64,000 nt of DNA from Dryomyza anilis (taxonomy: Eukaryota > Arthropoda > Insecta > Diptera > Dryomyzidae): NCBI GenBank assembly GCA_951804985.1, contig OX638133.1:48705983-48769982 (forward strand), given 5' to 3'. The notes below the pieces were generated by a model, which did no database searches, was not told the origin of the DNA, and was given only the letters and a program-made list of their open reading frames with translations. Of the stretch, positions 43,753 through 54,798 are shown in pieces; position 1 is the first letter of the stretch, and the number at the start of each line of letters is the position of its first letter. A program made the position numbers and the translations under genes.

Positions 43753-44385
43753 TCCTGTTTTCATTCTTATCATTTCAATATTATTTTTATCGCATTAAGT
43801 CAATTTGATTACCGTTTATGGATTGGTTAAGATAAACTTTTGAAATTGAAAAATTTGGAAAATAAGGACATCATCGGAAATTATCGGAAAAGCACATTTT
43901 GTCAAAAATAAATTTTATATTTTAAATCGTTGGTAATACTAGAGACAATACCTATTTCGACAATGGAATTTTTTTTCTGAGTCATGTCTACTTTTTGAGT
44001 TATATACATTTAAAAACTTAACTGTGAATTACAATTTTTTATTTCAAACTAAGATAATGAACATATCGTCGTCGTTCAGTGAAAAGTCGTTAATCCATAA
44101 TAAAAAAAAAAACGATATCTTCTTTACGTTGCAAAAGTCCTCGAAGTTTTTCTTCCTTTTTTAGCAACTAAGCCAATAACGGTCATGTATTTTGTCCAAA
44201 CTATTTTTTTTTGCATTTTGTAGCGGAATGTGTTGTCTATACTACAAGATTTGAACTATTTGAATTCAATAATATTCTGATTTGTTACAGAAATTTGAAC
44301 GCTTTGAATTTAGTTTGGTGCCATATGAACGCATGTAGTTCTATTCATCTGTCAAAGCCAAGCAAGCAAAGCAACCCAGCCGGCC
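43753..44385. other. AT-rich DNA, no gene seen
   Basis: The short ORF 44211-44429 has no motif. A GCCAAGCAAGCAAAGCAACC stretch (44356) is the only non-AT-rich word. Confidence 0.4.
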
Positions 44386-45082
44386 AAACTATCATAAACG
44401 ACATCGTAAATGATAGCAAATATTCTTAAATAATGAATAAAACAATCGTATACGAGAATCGTTAATGATTCGAAAACGCATACAGTTTCGTTCTTAATTT
44501 GTCCATCGTAACGAGGTATCATAAACGAACTAAAAGCAATCATATATGATAAATTTTCGATTGTTTATGATCGTTAAATACGATTATATACTCGTTATAA
44601 ACGATGTTTTCTTTTCGTAAACGAACTCGTTTTTAATATTTTTTACGAATAAATTTTAATCGTAAATGATAATCATTTTTAACTCATTTACGAGCTTTTT
44701 CCTACTTTTTTAACGATACCAAAAAAATGAAGTAAATGCATTTAAATTTTATATTAAGCTCCCAAATGCATTTACTTACTTCTTAATTACAGCAAATGAT
44801 TTAAAGTTTTCAGCAAACAGTTTATTTAATCTTGTTAAAAATATTGAAAATATTGTGCATTTTATTAAATGAACTTTTGATTAGAAAAACAATAATCAAT
44901 TTTAACAATCTTTTTTTACGATTTAAACACTCGAAAAATTCGAGTCATCGTTATTTACGAGCAAAATATGATTGTTTTTTTTCATTGACATTTATCATCG
45001 TTTTTACGAGCAAAATGATCGAAATTTATGATTATTTGAATCGCCAATCGATCGTAATTTACGATAATCATAAAAATGTGTG
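44386..45082. mobile_element. Probable MITE fragment rich in CGTAAATGAT words
   Basis: ATCGTAAATGATA and its complement recur on both strands throughout (44400, 44545, 44660, 44990, 45055). The right end ATAAAAATGTGTG followed by TA looks terminal; the left end was not found. Non-coding. Confidence 0.5.
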
Positions 45083-45433
45083 TAGGTGCCGACTGGGAAG
45101 TCGCATTGAAACATCTGCTTTACTATTCTTACTATTCTAAACGATGAGTAATAGATAACATTTATAGTAACCTATGCGTTCCCTTAAAAACGATAGTCGC
45201 AGAGATAAAATTTCGTATTTTTTTCTAGTTGGGATTTTCCATATTGGAAAGGTTTTTATTGTGACAGTTATTTATCGTATCGTCCTCGTGTTTTGTTGAC
45301 ATTGTCAAGTTAATATATTAATTTTTGTGCGGATTGTTATCAAAATTTGTAATTAAAATGACTCAAATTGTCTAAATTGCTTTAAAGTAAATAATAAGTT
45401 AATTAGAAAAATTGTAGAGTAATAAAATTATAA

Positions 45434-45463
45434 TGGCAAATCAAGAGATGCTTTATACGAAGG
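45434..45463 (+). CDS. Possible first coding exon (very short), uncertain
   Basis: ATG at 45434 opens MANQEMLYTK, followed by AAG-GTACTT, a possible splice donor. The start lies after an unusually non-repetitive stretch (45240-45430). There is no supporting second exon in a fixed frame. It may be chance. Confidence 0.15.
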
Positions 45464-45821
45464 TACTTCTATGGCTTCATATTTAACTTTCATACTTTAC
45501 TTTCAACATGCTAATGGGTAAAAACCATTTGTTAGTTTATTTATAATGGAATCATGAGAATTATTATATATTTAAATAACTATATCTAAAAAGACAGTGC
45601 AGTTACATTTTGCTTTTCGTCGTATATCTTTTTATGAATTGTACGTTATCCGACTATGTGGGAAAAAGTGCTATCGACTGGCAAAATGTAAAAATGAATT
45701 TGGCCACAAAAAAAATAAAAACAAGTTTGGATGAAGTTTCTGGGTGACCCTTAAAATGTGCTGCTGGCTCCCCTCGAATCGGACGTCTGAGGTCACAATT
45801 TGTTTTTAGATAATAACAAAG

Positions 45822-45899
45822 ATGGGCAGCAAAAACTCTAGTCAAGTGGATAGGAGCCCTACAAATATTAAAAGAGGAAAAAGTGATAGTAGAACTTAA
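45822..45899 (+). CDS. 25-codon ORF with N-myristoylation-like start, uncertain
   Basis: MGSKNSSQVDRSPTNIKRGK, then SDSRT and a stop. MGXXXS is the N-myristoylation consensus, and the tail is basic. TTTTTTAG-like DNA (45802-45809) could be an acceptor just upstream. It could be a first or isolated exon of an unknown gene or a chance ORF. Confidence 0.2.
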   Translation: MGSKNSSQVDRSPTNIKRGKSDSRT

Positions 45900-45948
45900 A
45901 TCTATTCGGTCGAAAAAAAATGCGGAAGAACTTTACTTTATAAGGGCG

Positions 45949-46105
45949 AGTTTACACGATAAAGAAAATAGCTAGAGATAGATCAAAATAGAGAAAAAAA
46001 TCTCATAGAGTTGTGTAAACACTACATAGAGCTCCACGGTAGGGAGCTCTACGGTAGATTTTTTGCTCTATCTCTAGCTAATTTTTCTATCGTGTATTCG
46101 AACCT
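45949..46105. mobile_element. Short inverted-repeat MITE (about 157 bp)
   Basis: AAGGGCGAGTTTACACGATA at the left pairs, with mismatches, with TATCGTGTATTCGAACCTTA at the right. The arms continue as AAAATAGCTAGAGATAGA / TCTATCTCTAGCTAATTTTT. The loop contains a second short inverted pair (GGAGCTC / GAGCTCC). Non-coding. Confidence 0.75.
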
Positions 46106-46740
46106 TAAGGCCGGTGTAAAAAAAAAATGAAAAATTGCCACGCCCCCTAAAAGGGGCGGAAAGTGTCGAAAAACAACAAATTTTGATCCGCCCGCCCCCT
46201 TGGAATTGTCCATAAATCGAAAACCGACCGAGGTCATAAGTGGTTTTTGAATTATAACCAAGTGGGCGGGGCAAAAAAAATGGTCACACGATGCAGAAAC
46301 CAGACCTTAAGTTTTTTATTTAAACTCAAGTTCCAGGAAAAGGGGAGTGGCAAAATAAAAAACTAAAAAAAATCAAAATTCTTGAATTATACAGTAGCAT
46401 GGCCATGGTAATTTTTTTGGCCTGATAATTTAGGGTACACTGAGGAAAAATAAAGATTTATTCTTCAAAAAAGTTGATTATGAGTTTTGTAAACTTAGTT
46501 AATCATTGTAATAAAAATAGCCTTTTTGTATACTAAGTTAATTAGTATGAATAAAAGCGCCGCAGGGATATTTTTTTTTCGAAAAAGTCGCGCGAAAAAA
46601 TTTATAACTAGTCTATTAATTTTTTTTTGCTGGTTCTAGAATTTGAGTTTGAAAAAAAAAAACAAGGAGAAGTTCACTATACCGCCCAAGCCAAAAAAAA
46701 ATTATCACCCCTCTATTTTACAAAAAAAAAAAAAAATACA
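46106..46740. other. Intergenic repeat DNA with GC-rich words in AT-rich DNA
   Basis: CCACGCCCCCTAAAAGGGGC and CCGCCCGCCCCC (46138-46200) and GTGGGCGGGGC (46262) stand out. AAAGCGCCGCAGG (46553) recurs at 47194 and 48134. No gene is seen. Confidence 0.5.
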
Positions 46741-47995
46741 ACAAAAAAAGGACGCTCGGACCCCTGGTGACCTTGAAAAATTAAAAATTGTAACACCTAT
46801 TTACAAGTACATATGGGTACTCAAATAAATGAAACGATTACAATCTGAAATTATTTTTCAGATCTGTCAATCCTAGCTGCCATTAGTCCAATTTATGTTA
46901 TTTCAAATATGAATATATTTTATGATCCACTTGTATGTAATAATGGAAGTATATATGCATGTATAACCTTAAGATGTTTATGTTTAATATTATTTATTTC
47001 GTGTTTTTTTGATTTTTTTTACAAACATTTTTAATAGAAAAAGAAAAAAAAAGAAAATAAAAAATGTTTAATTTTGTAAGAAATATATAAAAATATATTG
47101 AAAAAAAAAATAAGAATTAACATAAAAGTCTTAATGTTATACATGTATAAATAATTACATTTCTTTAATTCATTTTTATTTTTTGTTTGTAAAAGCGCCG
47201 TAGGCGTAATTTAAAAAAAAAATCGCGCGATTTTTTTGAAATTTTTTTTTGTTTTTCCCCAATTGTGTTTTTACGCCATTTGAAACAACTTTTCTTTTAA
47301 GCACTACTCCAAAGAAAATTTCATCTCATTTAATTTGTACTCCAAATGGATCAACTAGGAAAAAAAATTAAAAAAGAAAAAAAAATAATAATAAACATAA
47401 AAATCTTAAGGTAATACATGCATATATATTTCAATTATTACAAACACGAGGCTCCTAAAACATATACATATTATTGAAATAACATACATATTTTAGTAGT
47501 GTCGACAAATATGAAAAATAACTACAGATTTTTCATCATGACGAAATTACCTATCATTTGAGTACTAATTTGTACTTGTAAGTAGGCACACCGATTTTTT
47601 ATTTTTCAAGGTCACCAGAAATCTGAGCGTCTTTTGTTTTGTTCTTATCTTTTTGCGAAAATAAAATGCGTGACAATTTTTTTTTTAATTTATCTTGGGC
47701 CGGTAAAGTGAACTGAACGAAGTTTAGCCAAAAATTATTTTCGCAAAACAAAAAAAAAATAAGGTCGGACCATTGGTTTCCTTCAAAAATCAATAACTGT
47801 TGCACCTACTTACAAGTACATATGGTCAAATAAAAGGTAATTTCCTCACGATTAAAAATGTTTTTTTTTAGGTCTGTAAATCCTAGCGGCAACTAGACTA
47901 ATTTATGTTATTTCAATTATATATATATATGTTTTATGAGCCACTTGTGTGGAATAATTGAAGTGTATAAGCATGTATAACCGAAAGATTTTTAT
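46741..47995. repeat. Three copies (+, -, +) of a roughly 240-bp repeat
   Basis: Copy A 46741-46990 (+), copy C about 47400-47660 (-) and copy B about 47757-47995 (+) share GGTGACCTTGAAAAAT, CACCTACTTACAAGTACATA and the TTATGTTATTTCAAT...ATGCATGTATAAC block. Copy C is inverted relative to A and B, so A-C and C-B can each form a foldback. Short ORFs here (46643, 47599) are repeat-derived. Confidence 0.7.
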
Positions 47996-48265
47996 GTTTA
48001 TTAATTTTATTTTTTTTCTATTTTTAATTTTTTTTTTGTTTACATCTGGGACATGCAGGTGTCTTCGTAAAGATGGATATTTTATTTTTATATAAAGAAA
48101 TTGTTAAGTTTGTAGTTATGTGTTTGAAGCCACAGCGCCGCAGTCGAAAAAAAAATTTCCCAAGTGCTATTTTGGCTATAAAAAAACTTTTCTTCTAAGG
48201 GGAGCAGCACATAATATTTCTACAACAGAGCAAATTTCCTCTCTTAGTGGCTCATAAAACATATA

Positions 48266-48290
48266 CAGTGGTGGCCATACTATTAGAAAC
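48266..48290 (+). mobile_element. Single Tc1-like terminal repeat
   Basis: CAGTGGTGGCCATACTATTA, then GAAAC, after TA closely resembles the terminus of Tc1-type transposons as I remember it (CAGTG.TGGCCA...ATTA.GAAAC). No matching right end was found in the window, so this is a fragment. Confidence 0.45.
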
Positions 48291-48414
48291 GATCATGTTT
48301 TTATATCGTAATTTTTAAATATATTTTTATTAAAATCATTATTCGTTTTCATAATTAATATGCAGTTTAAGATATTTGTCTTCGAACTTTTATTTAAAAA
48401 GTAAAATTTTGCAA

Positions 48415-48545
48415 GCTTCTTGCAAGCAAGAGCACGAAAGGTATTGCAAGAACAAGATCATATGTACCTATGCAATAGCAAGACTTAGTGTGCAAGAACA
48501 AGAGCAAGAACAAGATTACCATTTCTTGTCTTCTTCTTGCAAATG
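48415..48545. repeat. CAAGAACAAG-type simple repeat
   Basis: GCAAGCTTCTTGCAAGCAAG, GCAAGAACAAGA and TCTTGTCTTCTTCTTGC words occur in both orientations, forming a short palindromic microsatellite-like cluster. Confidence 0.7.
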
Positions 48546-48860
48546 ATTATCACTAACCGCTACACAAATTAATGAAACAAAAAACAAATGTTAGACCAAA
48601 GACCGTTGCTTTGGGAATATTGTTTCTCTAAAAACCACATGTGAATTTTTGTACAACAAAAATTTTTATTTTGGAAACTCCAAATTTTATTAAATTACAT
48701 TTAAACATTCCTTATTCTTAAGATCTTCTATGTAAAATAAAATATGTTTTTCTGTTTCTTTTTATACTTTTTTAAAAACCGTTTCAAACCGGTATAAGTT
48801 TTGGATATCGGTTTATTTCTGTTTTCGTATAACGGTTTCGGTTACGGTTTCAATCCTTGC

Positions 48861-49250
48861 TTAATATATATACCATTTAGAAAATATTTTGCAAGTTGTG
48901 TTCACCAAATCAACGGCTACACAAATTTGCTCGATATTATTAGACATTTTCGGGAGTATTAACTCCTTACCAGAAAAATGTGAGGAAACAGCTATTAAAA
49001 GTCCTCCACCTCTAGTTAGATCAGGACATAACACACGATCTGTACGAAATACCTCATAGTTTGAATCAAACAACTCAGTAGAGAGAAAATGTGAAGTCAA
49101 CCAAGTCTCTGCTATGGTGATCACGTCGAAATAAAGTGAAGTAGAGGATGCAAAAAATTAAGTTGTTTTTGTCCACCGCCGCTATGAAAATAAAGTAAAA
49201 ATTAATTTTTTGAAATATTTGCGACACATCTTCATGTTGCGAAATTGCAA
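48861..49250 (-). pseudogene. Jockey/CR1-type retrotransposon, endonuclease N-terminus
   Basis: The minus-strand frame 49124-48861 reads ITIAETWLTSHFLSTELFDS (ETWL is the catalytic Glu motif), then YEVFRTDR and RGGGLLIAVSSHFSG. This is the start of the APE-type endonuclease of Jockey/CR1-like elements. Upstream, with frame breaks, about 49140-49230 reads RRWTKTT and FFASSTS, the N-terminal block before the catalytic Glu. The rest of ORF2 is absent. The frame from 49526 to 49281 just upstream (HFIYRPTNLESRIATIPPPT) may be part of ORF1 or of the same element, but I cannot place it. Confidence 0.75.
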
Positions 49251-49280
49251 GAGAGCAATTTGCAGCACCTGTGGCGTTAC

Positions 49281-49526
49281 TTAAATTTTTAGTAGATATA
49301 TACTTAATGGTCGTATTACTTGCGGTGAAGCTTCCATCAAATTCAAAGTCGGTTTCATGGGCAAAATAGTGGTTTGAAGGGTGGGCGGCGGAATTGTGGC
49401 AATTCTGCTTTCTAAGTTTGTTGGCCTGTAAATGAAGTGACTAAGTTTCACTGACATTGTCCACATTGCTTTATCAAAGGCTTTTTGAAATAAATGACGC
49501 TGGCACATCAAGTTTAAAATTAACAA
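49281..49526 (-). other. Unassigned 81-codon open frame upstream of the endonuclease
   Basis: The frame reads QKAFDKAMWTMSVKLSHFIY and then a proline/threonine-rich tail. It lies 5' of the Jockey-like endonuclease on the same strand, where ORF1 would lie, but has no CCHC knuckle. It may be chance. Confidence 0.25.
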
Positions 49527-51507
49527 CGCACAGATTTGAAATGTCTGAATCTAGTGCGTAACAAATTACGTTTATAAACTTTAGATAAAATATAATGTTA
49601 ATTTTTTTTAAATTATGCCACGATTATGTATTTCCCAGTGATAAAGTAAAAAAAAAAACATTTTTGAACAAACGTACGATTCAAAAAGCGAAATTTATGA
49701 AACGTTTGAAATACCAATTTTAAAAGAAGGGGACTGGAAACGAATAGTAGGCGATAATTAAAAAATACATGATTTGGGGGTTAGTGTACAAAAACTGAAG
49801 AAAATTAAAATATATGCAAAAAATGTGCATTTAAGTTAAAACAATCAAAAACATGCATTAATTGGAAAATATGCACTAACATTTGAATGCCATTTAAAAT
49901 GTAATTACTTGATTCGCAAAGTCATTTTTGTTATTTCATTATAAAGATCAATAGAAAAAATATACATTTGCATGAGAATCTCAGTTCTACTAATCACTAA
50001 TGTTCACGATTGAAACAAAACTCCAAAGTATAAAGTAAAACTCAACACACCTAACCCAGAGAGTATGTATTTGATATAAAGTTTGCATACAGGTAGTTTC
50101 GATGAAACTTTTGTCAAATAATCTCAAACATTGGTTATGTGGAAATTGAAACGAAAAAAATTTCAAAAGTCAAATTCTGATATTTTCTGCAATTTTTTGG
50201 TCAGAATGTTCCGTTTCAAAATAATGAATAAATTTGTATTTGTTATTTCGAAATAAAGAGCCAAATTAAACCAATTAAATTCGTTATTTTTTAAATTTTT
50301 GTTTACAAAATTTTGATTAACTTATATATTTTTTTTCAATGGCTGCGTTTTTATTATTTGAATTAAATTTAAGACGGAAAAAATTTTAAACGCAAAACAA
50401 AAACCAATTTTGATATATAGATTTCTAATGAATAAACTGTCATTTGAGTAATACCCTCTACTTACTTACTTAAAGACCCTTACAATAAATGATTTATACG
50501 CCCTAATTACATAAAACGAGTTATAAAATTTGGGCGTATTGAGTTTTAGAGCTATAATCATTACATACATGAAAGAAATAAAGATTATTCTGCATTGTCT
50601 TGATATACTTATTGATATGATTAGATATAGTTATAAATTACGGTCAAAATGACTCAAAACTAAATTTACTCTGTAAAAAAATTAAAAATATAAAAAATAT
50701 ATTTTTTTATATGGAGATAACACCCATATTGCATAAAACGATAAAAAACTTAATGCAATCGATCTGGGATTTCACAGAATGGTAGAAGGCACTGCTGGGA
50801 TAATTCGGGATCATAGGGCTTTATGATGCCTAACGCCCTTATTGCACCCATCGCTTCAATTATAAAATTTGTTCCGAACAGACAGAGAAGAAAGCGAGAT
50901 AAAAACGTTTTACTTAGAGTTGCAGGCGTTGTGGGTAATTTGTTGTGCAGCTAAATTTATGTAGCTACAATTAAAATTTTGTATCTCGTAAAAATCATAT
51001 AATTAAAATCACTGCAGATGTCTCTGCCCGTATAAATAATTGCTTTCTGCATAACCATAATTTGTGTTATCTGCTTATCCTATATTGTTGAAATTTGTCC
51101 TATATGTCCGAAAATGTCTTCATTAGAGTTTATAGAAGTTTAATTTTTTTCGTGACGATAAAAAAATATTAAAATTATTTTGTACAGGCGTCGAACCTAC
51201 AGTTAATATTACGACTGTTCTCATTTAATCTTTTTTGTTGTGGGAGAATATTTTAATAACCAAAAGTGCAAAATTCAAAATAAATACAAAAACTCAAAAT
51301 AAAACAAAAAACGTATTCAAAATTAATAGATTTTTATTTCAAATATATATATATTTTTTTTATTTCTTAATTTAAATATGCTATATTAATTATGTATATT
51401 ACAAACGTTTTTATATTGACATGTTAGCTATCTATATCTTATTGATAATACATATAAGTTCACTTTTATATTAATATCTATATATATAATTCAACGATAT
51501 TGAACAA
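49527..51507. other. AT-rich intergenic DNA downstream of the GT92-like gene
   Basis: No gene is seen. On the minus strand it is the 3' flank of the gene at 51508-52791; possible AATAAA poly(A) signals on that strand lie at about 51359-51364. No element ends were recognised. Confidence 0.5.
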
Positions 51508-52791
51508 TTACATTAAATAATAAAGTTTATTGCGGACAGCAAGAAAATTGGCTATAAAATCTTTTCTTACAGTTGTCCGCCAGTCATAAAGACCATCGCT
51601 TGGAACTTTAGTACATTCTATATAACGATGTGACATTGCCTTAGATAATGTTAAAGTATTTAGATGTTCCTTTATTCGATGTCTATAAGGACTTATTACG
51701 CTGTCAACAAGACTTGATTCTAGTCTATAAATAAATATTTTATGGGAAATCTTAATCTCTGGATCATAGAGTGTATTGTCCATAAGTATTTTATTATTGT
51801 TCAGACAGACAGAAAATAATGGGATTTCGAATTGTGTATTTTGTGTTGAATAGTTTATAAGAGAGTTGGAAAGCGAATCCACAGCCTCTTGTTTGACATT
51901 AGGATAGAAAAACTCATTTAAACTGAGCAGAGTTGTGTACTGCGCATCATTTGCATTTCGTAATATACAGTCAGTTTCTACAAGTTTTCGAAAATGTTCA
52001 GAATTTTGTCCTCTTTTAAATGGAAAGTTAAATGGAAAATAAAGTATATTTAAATTAGCCTTAAGCAAAAGATGTCGTACCTGTGGTGACACACCATCGC
52101 TATTATAAATTAAAAAGTTATGTACTCCAATTAATTGGTGGTATAAAAAGAACTGTAACATCTTCTCGTTATTAGCAAATGGTGAGCTTGCAGTAAAGTC
52201 AATCATATCTACACAAATAGTAATAATAGCTTTACTTAACGCAGATTTTTCTTTTAACTGAATATGCCGTAAATTAATTTCGTAATCGTCATTAACATGT
52301 ACATTTTTGAAAGAGACAGTAGTTGGAGTAACAAAAGATTCTTTAGTTAGTTTACAGAAAAATAAATATGTGACATACTTAGTTTTAGAATCAGCGTCAT
52401 CATCTAGAAACTGAAAATTAAAAATTCCTTCCTTAATTGAATCATCCGCAAATTTTAATGAGCATTTGTAATTAACAACACCTCCTCGTTTGCCAACAAC
52501 AATTGCCAAGGCAAATCCTGATGATACGAGTCCGTTCTGTTTCCAATACGCTGAATATGAATGAAATGCTTCTCCTATCGACAACCATACTGGCATTGGT
52601 CGAGCAAAATCGTGTGAAATTCCATTATCAGTATAGTTCTCGAAAAGTTGAATTGACGAATCTTTACGTCCAAAAAAATTCACAACTTTCAAAACATACT
52701 TGAGACGTTGGTTTTCGGTTTTATACATTAGCAAAACACAAATGCTCAAACAGCTCAGAAGGAATAAAATTAGTTGAAAATATTTTTTCAT
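51508..52791 (-). CDS. Glycosyltransferase family 92-like type II membrane protein
   Basis: An uninterrupted 427-codon single-exon frame, the only long intact gene in the window. Residues 5-22 (YFQLILFLLSCLSICVLL) form a signal anchor after a Lys-rich start, giving type II Golgi/ER topology. The C-terminal half has the family-92 (DUF23) pattern: ITICVDMID at about 190, then FFLYHQLIGVHNFLIYNSDG at about 213-232, then TTLLSLNEFFYPN at about 290, where active members have an acidic I-D-I-D-E-F motif. Here the two Asp are Ser and Asn, so metal binding may be impaired or different. The conserved end MSHRYIECTK is present. The family transfers sugars, commonly galactose, to glycans. The ATG has A at -3. 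The substrate is unknown. It sits alone among transposons. Confidence 0.8.
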   Translation of the reverse strand: MKKYFQLILFLLSCLSICVLLMYKTENQRLKYVLKVVNFFGRKDSSIQLFENYTDNGISHDFARPMPVWLSIGEAFHSYSAYWKQNGLVSSGFALAIVVGKRGGVVNYKCSLKFADDSIKEGIFNFQFLDDDADSKTKYVTYLFFCKLTKESFVTPTTVSFKNVHVNDDYEINLRHIQLKEKSALSKAIITICVDMIDFTASSPFANNEKMLQFFLYHQLIGVHNFLIYNSDGVSPQVRHLLLKANLNILYFPFNFPFKRGQNSEHFRKLVETDCILRNANDAQYTTLLSLNEFFYPNVKQEAVDSLSNSLINYSTQNTQFEIPLFSVCLNNNKILMDNTLYDPEIKISHKIFIYRLESSLVDSVISPYRHRIKEHLNTLTLSKAMSHRYIECTKVPSDGLYDWRTTVRKDFIANFLAVRNKLYYLM

Positions 52792-52981
52792 TATCGAAGT
52801 TTTTTAATTACGTTAACGAAATTCATACTTCCTAATTCTGGTCGTAAACATAAGTATTAATTTGATGTTTTAGACCAGAGTTGCATAAGTTCGTACTATC
52901 GTAGTATTTAGAGTACCTTTTTCTATTTTGAAAGTACGAAATACTTTGCAGTTCGTACTAAATTCTTTTATTATCCGCATT

Positions 52982-53403
52982 CAGACGGTACTATAAGTTG
53001 TACAACTTGGTTGAGGTGTTCGGAAATCGTACCGTGTGAATGCTACGAACGACTCGTTTGAGGACAGGTTGGATGAAGTCAAAAGTTTTTGACTTTGACG
53101 CTGGTCTGTCAAGCAGATTGTATCGTGTGGATGTAAACACATCCAACTTAGTGTGTTTTTCCATTCAAGCGCTGTTTTTGACGAGTGCATATCGCTGGTA
53201 GAAAATTTTCAAACATCAAATGCTGCCTTCTGTCGAGATTTTTTTGTGTATTGTACCAATGCATGAGCCAGCGCGGTCGACCTACACTGCTTGAATGCTG
53301 CGAATTAATGAAGTCTGTCAAGCAGGTTGTACCGTGTGGACGCAAAAAAAAAGTTCCGTTACGTTTCCATTGAACTTGGTTGTACAACTTGTAGTACCGT
53401 CTG
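52982..53403. mobile_element. CAGACGGTAC-ended MITE
   Basis: CAGACGGTACTATAAGTTGT at the left pairs with one mismatch with the right end (complement CAGACGGTACTACAAGTTGT, 53403). Inside, GTCAAGCAGATTGTATCGTG (53107) and GTCAAGCAGGTTGTACCGTG (53318) are direct repeats. It lies just upstream of the GT92-like gene, about 190 bp from its ATG, so it could sit in the promoter region. Small ORFs across it (52981-53516) are not genes. Confidence 0.75.
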
Positions 53404-53436
53404 GAAGCCGCTATTATTTCCAATTGCCATCTATAT

Positions 53437-54050
53437 TAACATGCGAATGCTTTGAAACCAATCACTACTTTCAAATCGCAGTGTTGGGGTTAATGCTTGA
53501 AAAACCTTTAATCTAAATTTAAGTATAACTTTCTCATCAAAAATCGCTAGCTTAACCTTAACTTGATTTTTCGGTTTTTCTCAAACCAATTTGGACACTC
53601 ATTTTCAAACTGATTTCAAAGTTTTCATTAAATCAATATTTAATCTTATTTTCAACACGAAATCAACGATTAAATTAACTTCAATTTGTTTACTAATAAA
53701 TATTGACAAGCCAATATGCCATTGCACTTAATGTTCACTTGCCCATTCTTTGAAATCTATCACTACTTTCAAATCGTAGAGTTGAGTTTAATATTTGAAA
53801 AACCTTTAATCTAAAGTTAAGAATCATAGGTTTCTCCATAAAAATAGGTAGCTGAACCGTAACTTGAAATTTCTTTTATTCTTAATTAAGTATCAACACT
53901 AATCTTCAAATTTATTTCAACGTTTTCTTCAAAACAAAATGAGCTTTATTTTAAACTCGAAATCAACGATTAATATAAAATTAACCTACATTTATTTTTT
54001 ACTTTTAAATATTGAATTAATTTTACGAAATAAATAAAAAAAGAGGATGC
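53437..54050 (+). repeat. Roughly 300-bp repeat, two diverged copies
   Basis: Blocks AACATGCGAATGCTTTGAAA, CACTACTTTCAAATCG(C/T)AG and AAAAACCTTTAATCTAA occur at about 53437-53520 and again at about 53737-53825. A third copy lies inverted at about 59520-59710. The ends were not defined. Confidence 0.7.
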
Positions 54051-54214
54051 TCATATAGGACAAGAATAAGGGCATTTTTTAATTAATTATTCCGTTCTAT
54101 GTCATCCAACCAAGCCCGAGCGTCAAGACAGCTGCAGGAAATCGATGCCAGCAACCAAAATGTGATAGACGTGTTTTTTTGTAAGCTTGTATGTTTCAAG
54201 CTCTCGAATGCCAT

Positions 54215-54527
54215 AATATAATAATAATAGTTTGGCGCTACAGTCCTGTATAGAACTTCGGCAGAGCTCTCTCACCATTTTGAGCTGTGCGTGTTATATT
54301 TGTACTCAAAGTGGTGGGACCTACAGTTTATTGCTGAATCCGAACGGCGGGTGAGAGCTTTTCATAGGCAATGTTTTACTCTCGTAGGTTTGCTATTTAC
54401 TGACGAGAGGTAGCGCGGTATAGAAAAATGTTTCTATGAAATGATGTTGTTAGCCCCAGTCCAGGCTTGAACCGGGGACCTTTCGGGTCGCAGTCCAACG
54501 CACTAACCACTGAGCTACCGCGGCTAC
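54215..54527 (-). mobile_element. tRNA-derived SINE with 7-bp target duplication
   Basis: ATGCCAT occurs at 54208-54214 and 54528-54534, flanking the element. Minus strand: the tRNA-like head (54524-54453) has an A box (TAGCTCAGTGG) and B box (GGTTCAAGCC). A body follows with ACCCGCCGTTCGGATTCAGC and CTGTAGGTCCC. It ends in a short ATTATTATTATATTAT tail. Such bodies are widespread in flies. RNA polymerase III promoter boxes are intact by eye. The body is short and this copy may be diverged. Confidence 0.85.
54453..54524 (-). promoter_or_regulatory. tRNA-like SINE head with A and B boxes
   Basis: 72 nt folding roughly as a tRNA: an acceptor stem with 6 of 7 pairs and a T-arm with 4 pairs. The anticodon stem is poor and there is no acceptable anticodon loop, so it serves as a pol III promoter in a SINE and is not a functional tRNA gene. 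Confidence 0.75.
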
Positions 54528-54798
54528 ATGCCATTCTGGAGCTTAATAAAGGTTTGCCGGGGCCGTCGGTAAGTGTTTCAAAGATTTACAGAAGTCTAAA
54601 CACTAATAAATATCGGTAAGCTATTTGATTTGGACGCGCGTTGTTATGTTATATTTTTTATAAGAGTTTATATTAAGGTTATTCACGAAACGGAGCAGTT
54701 GCCGATGTACAGTAGCAGTTGTATCAAGTAGCATTTTACAATAACAAAACACATTGGTAGAAAAAATATAAGTTCTGCTAATCTACTTCTCAAAAATC

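Noticed and set aside
54453..54524. Functional tRNA gene
   Set aside because: The head has A and B boxes, but the anticodon stem is poorly paired and a SINE body with a 7-bp target duplication follows. It is a SINE head.
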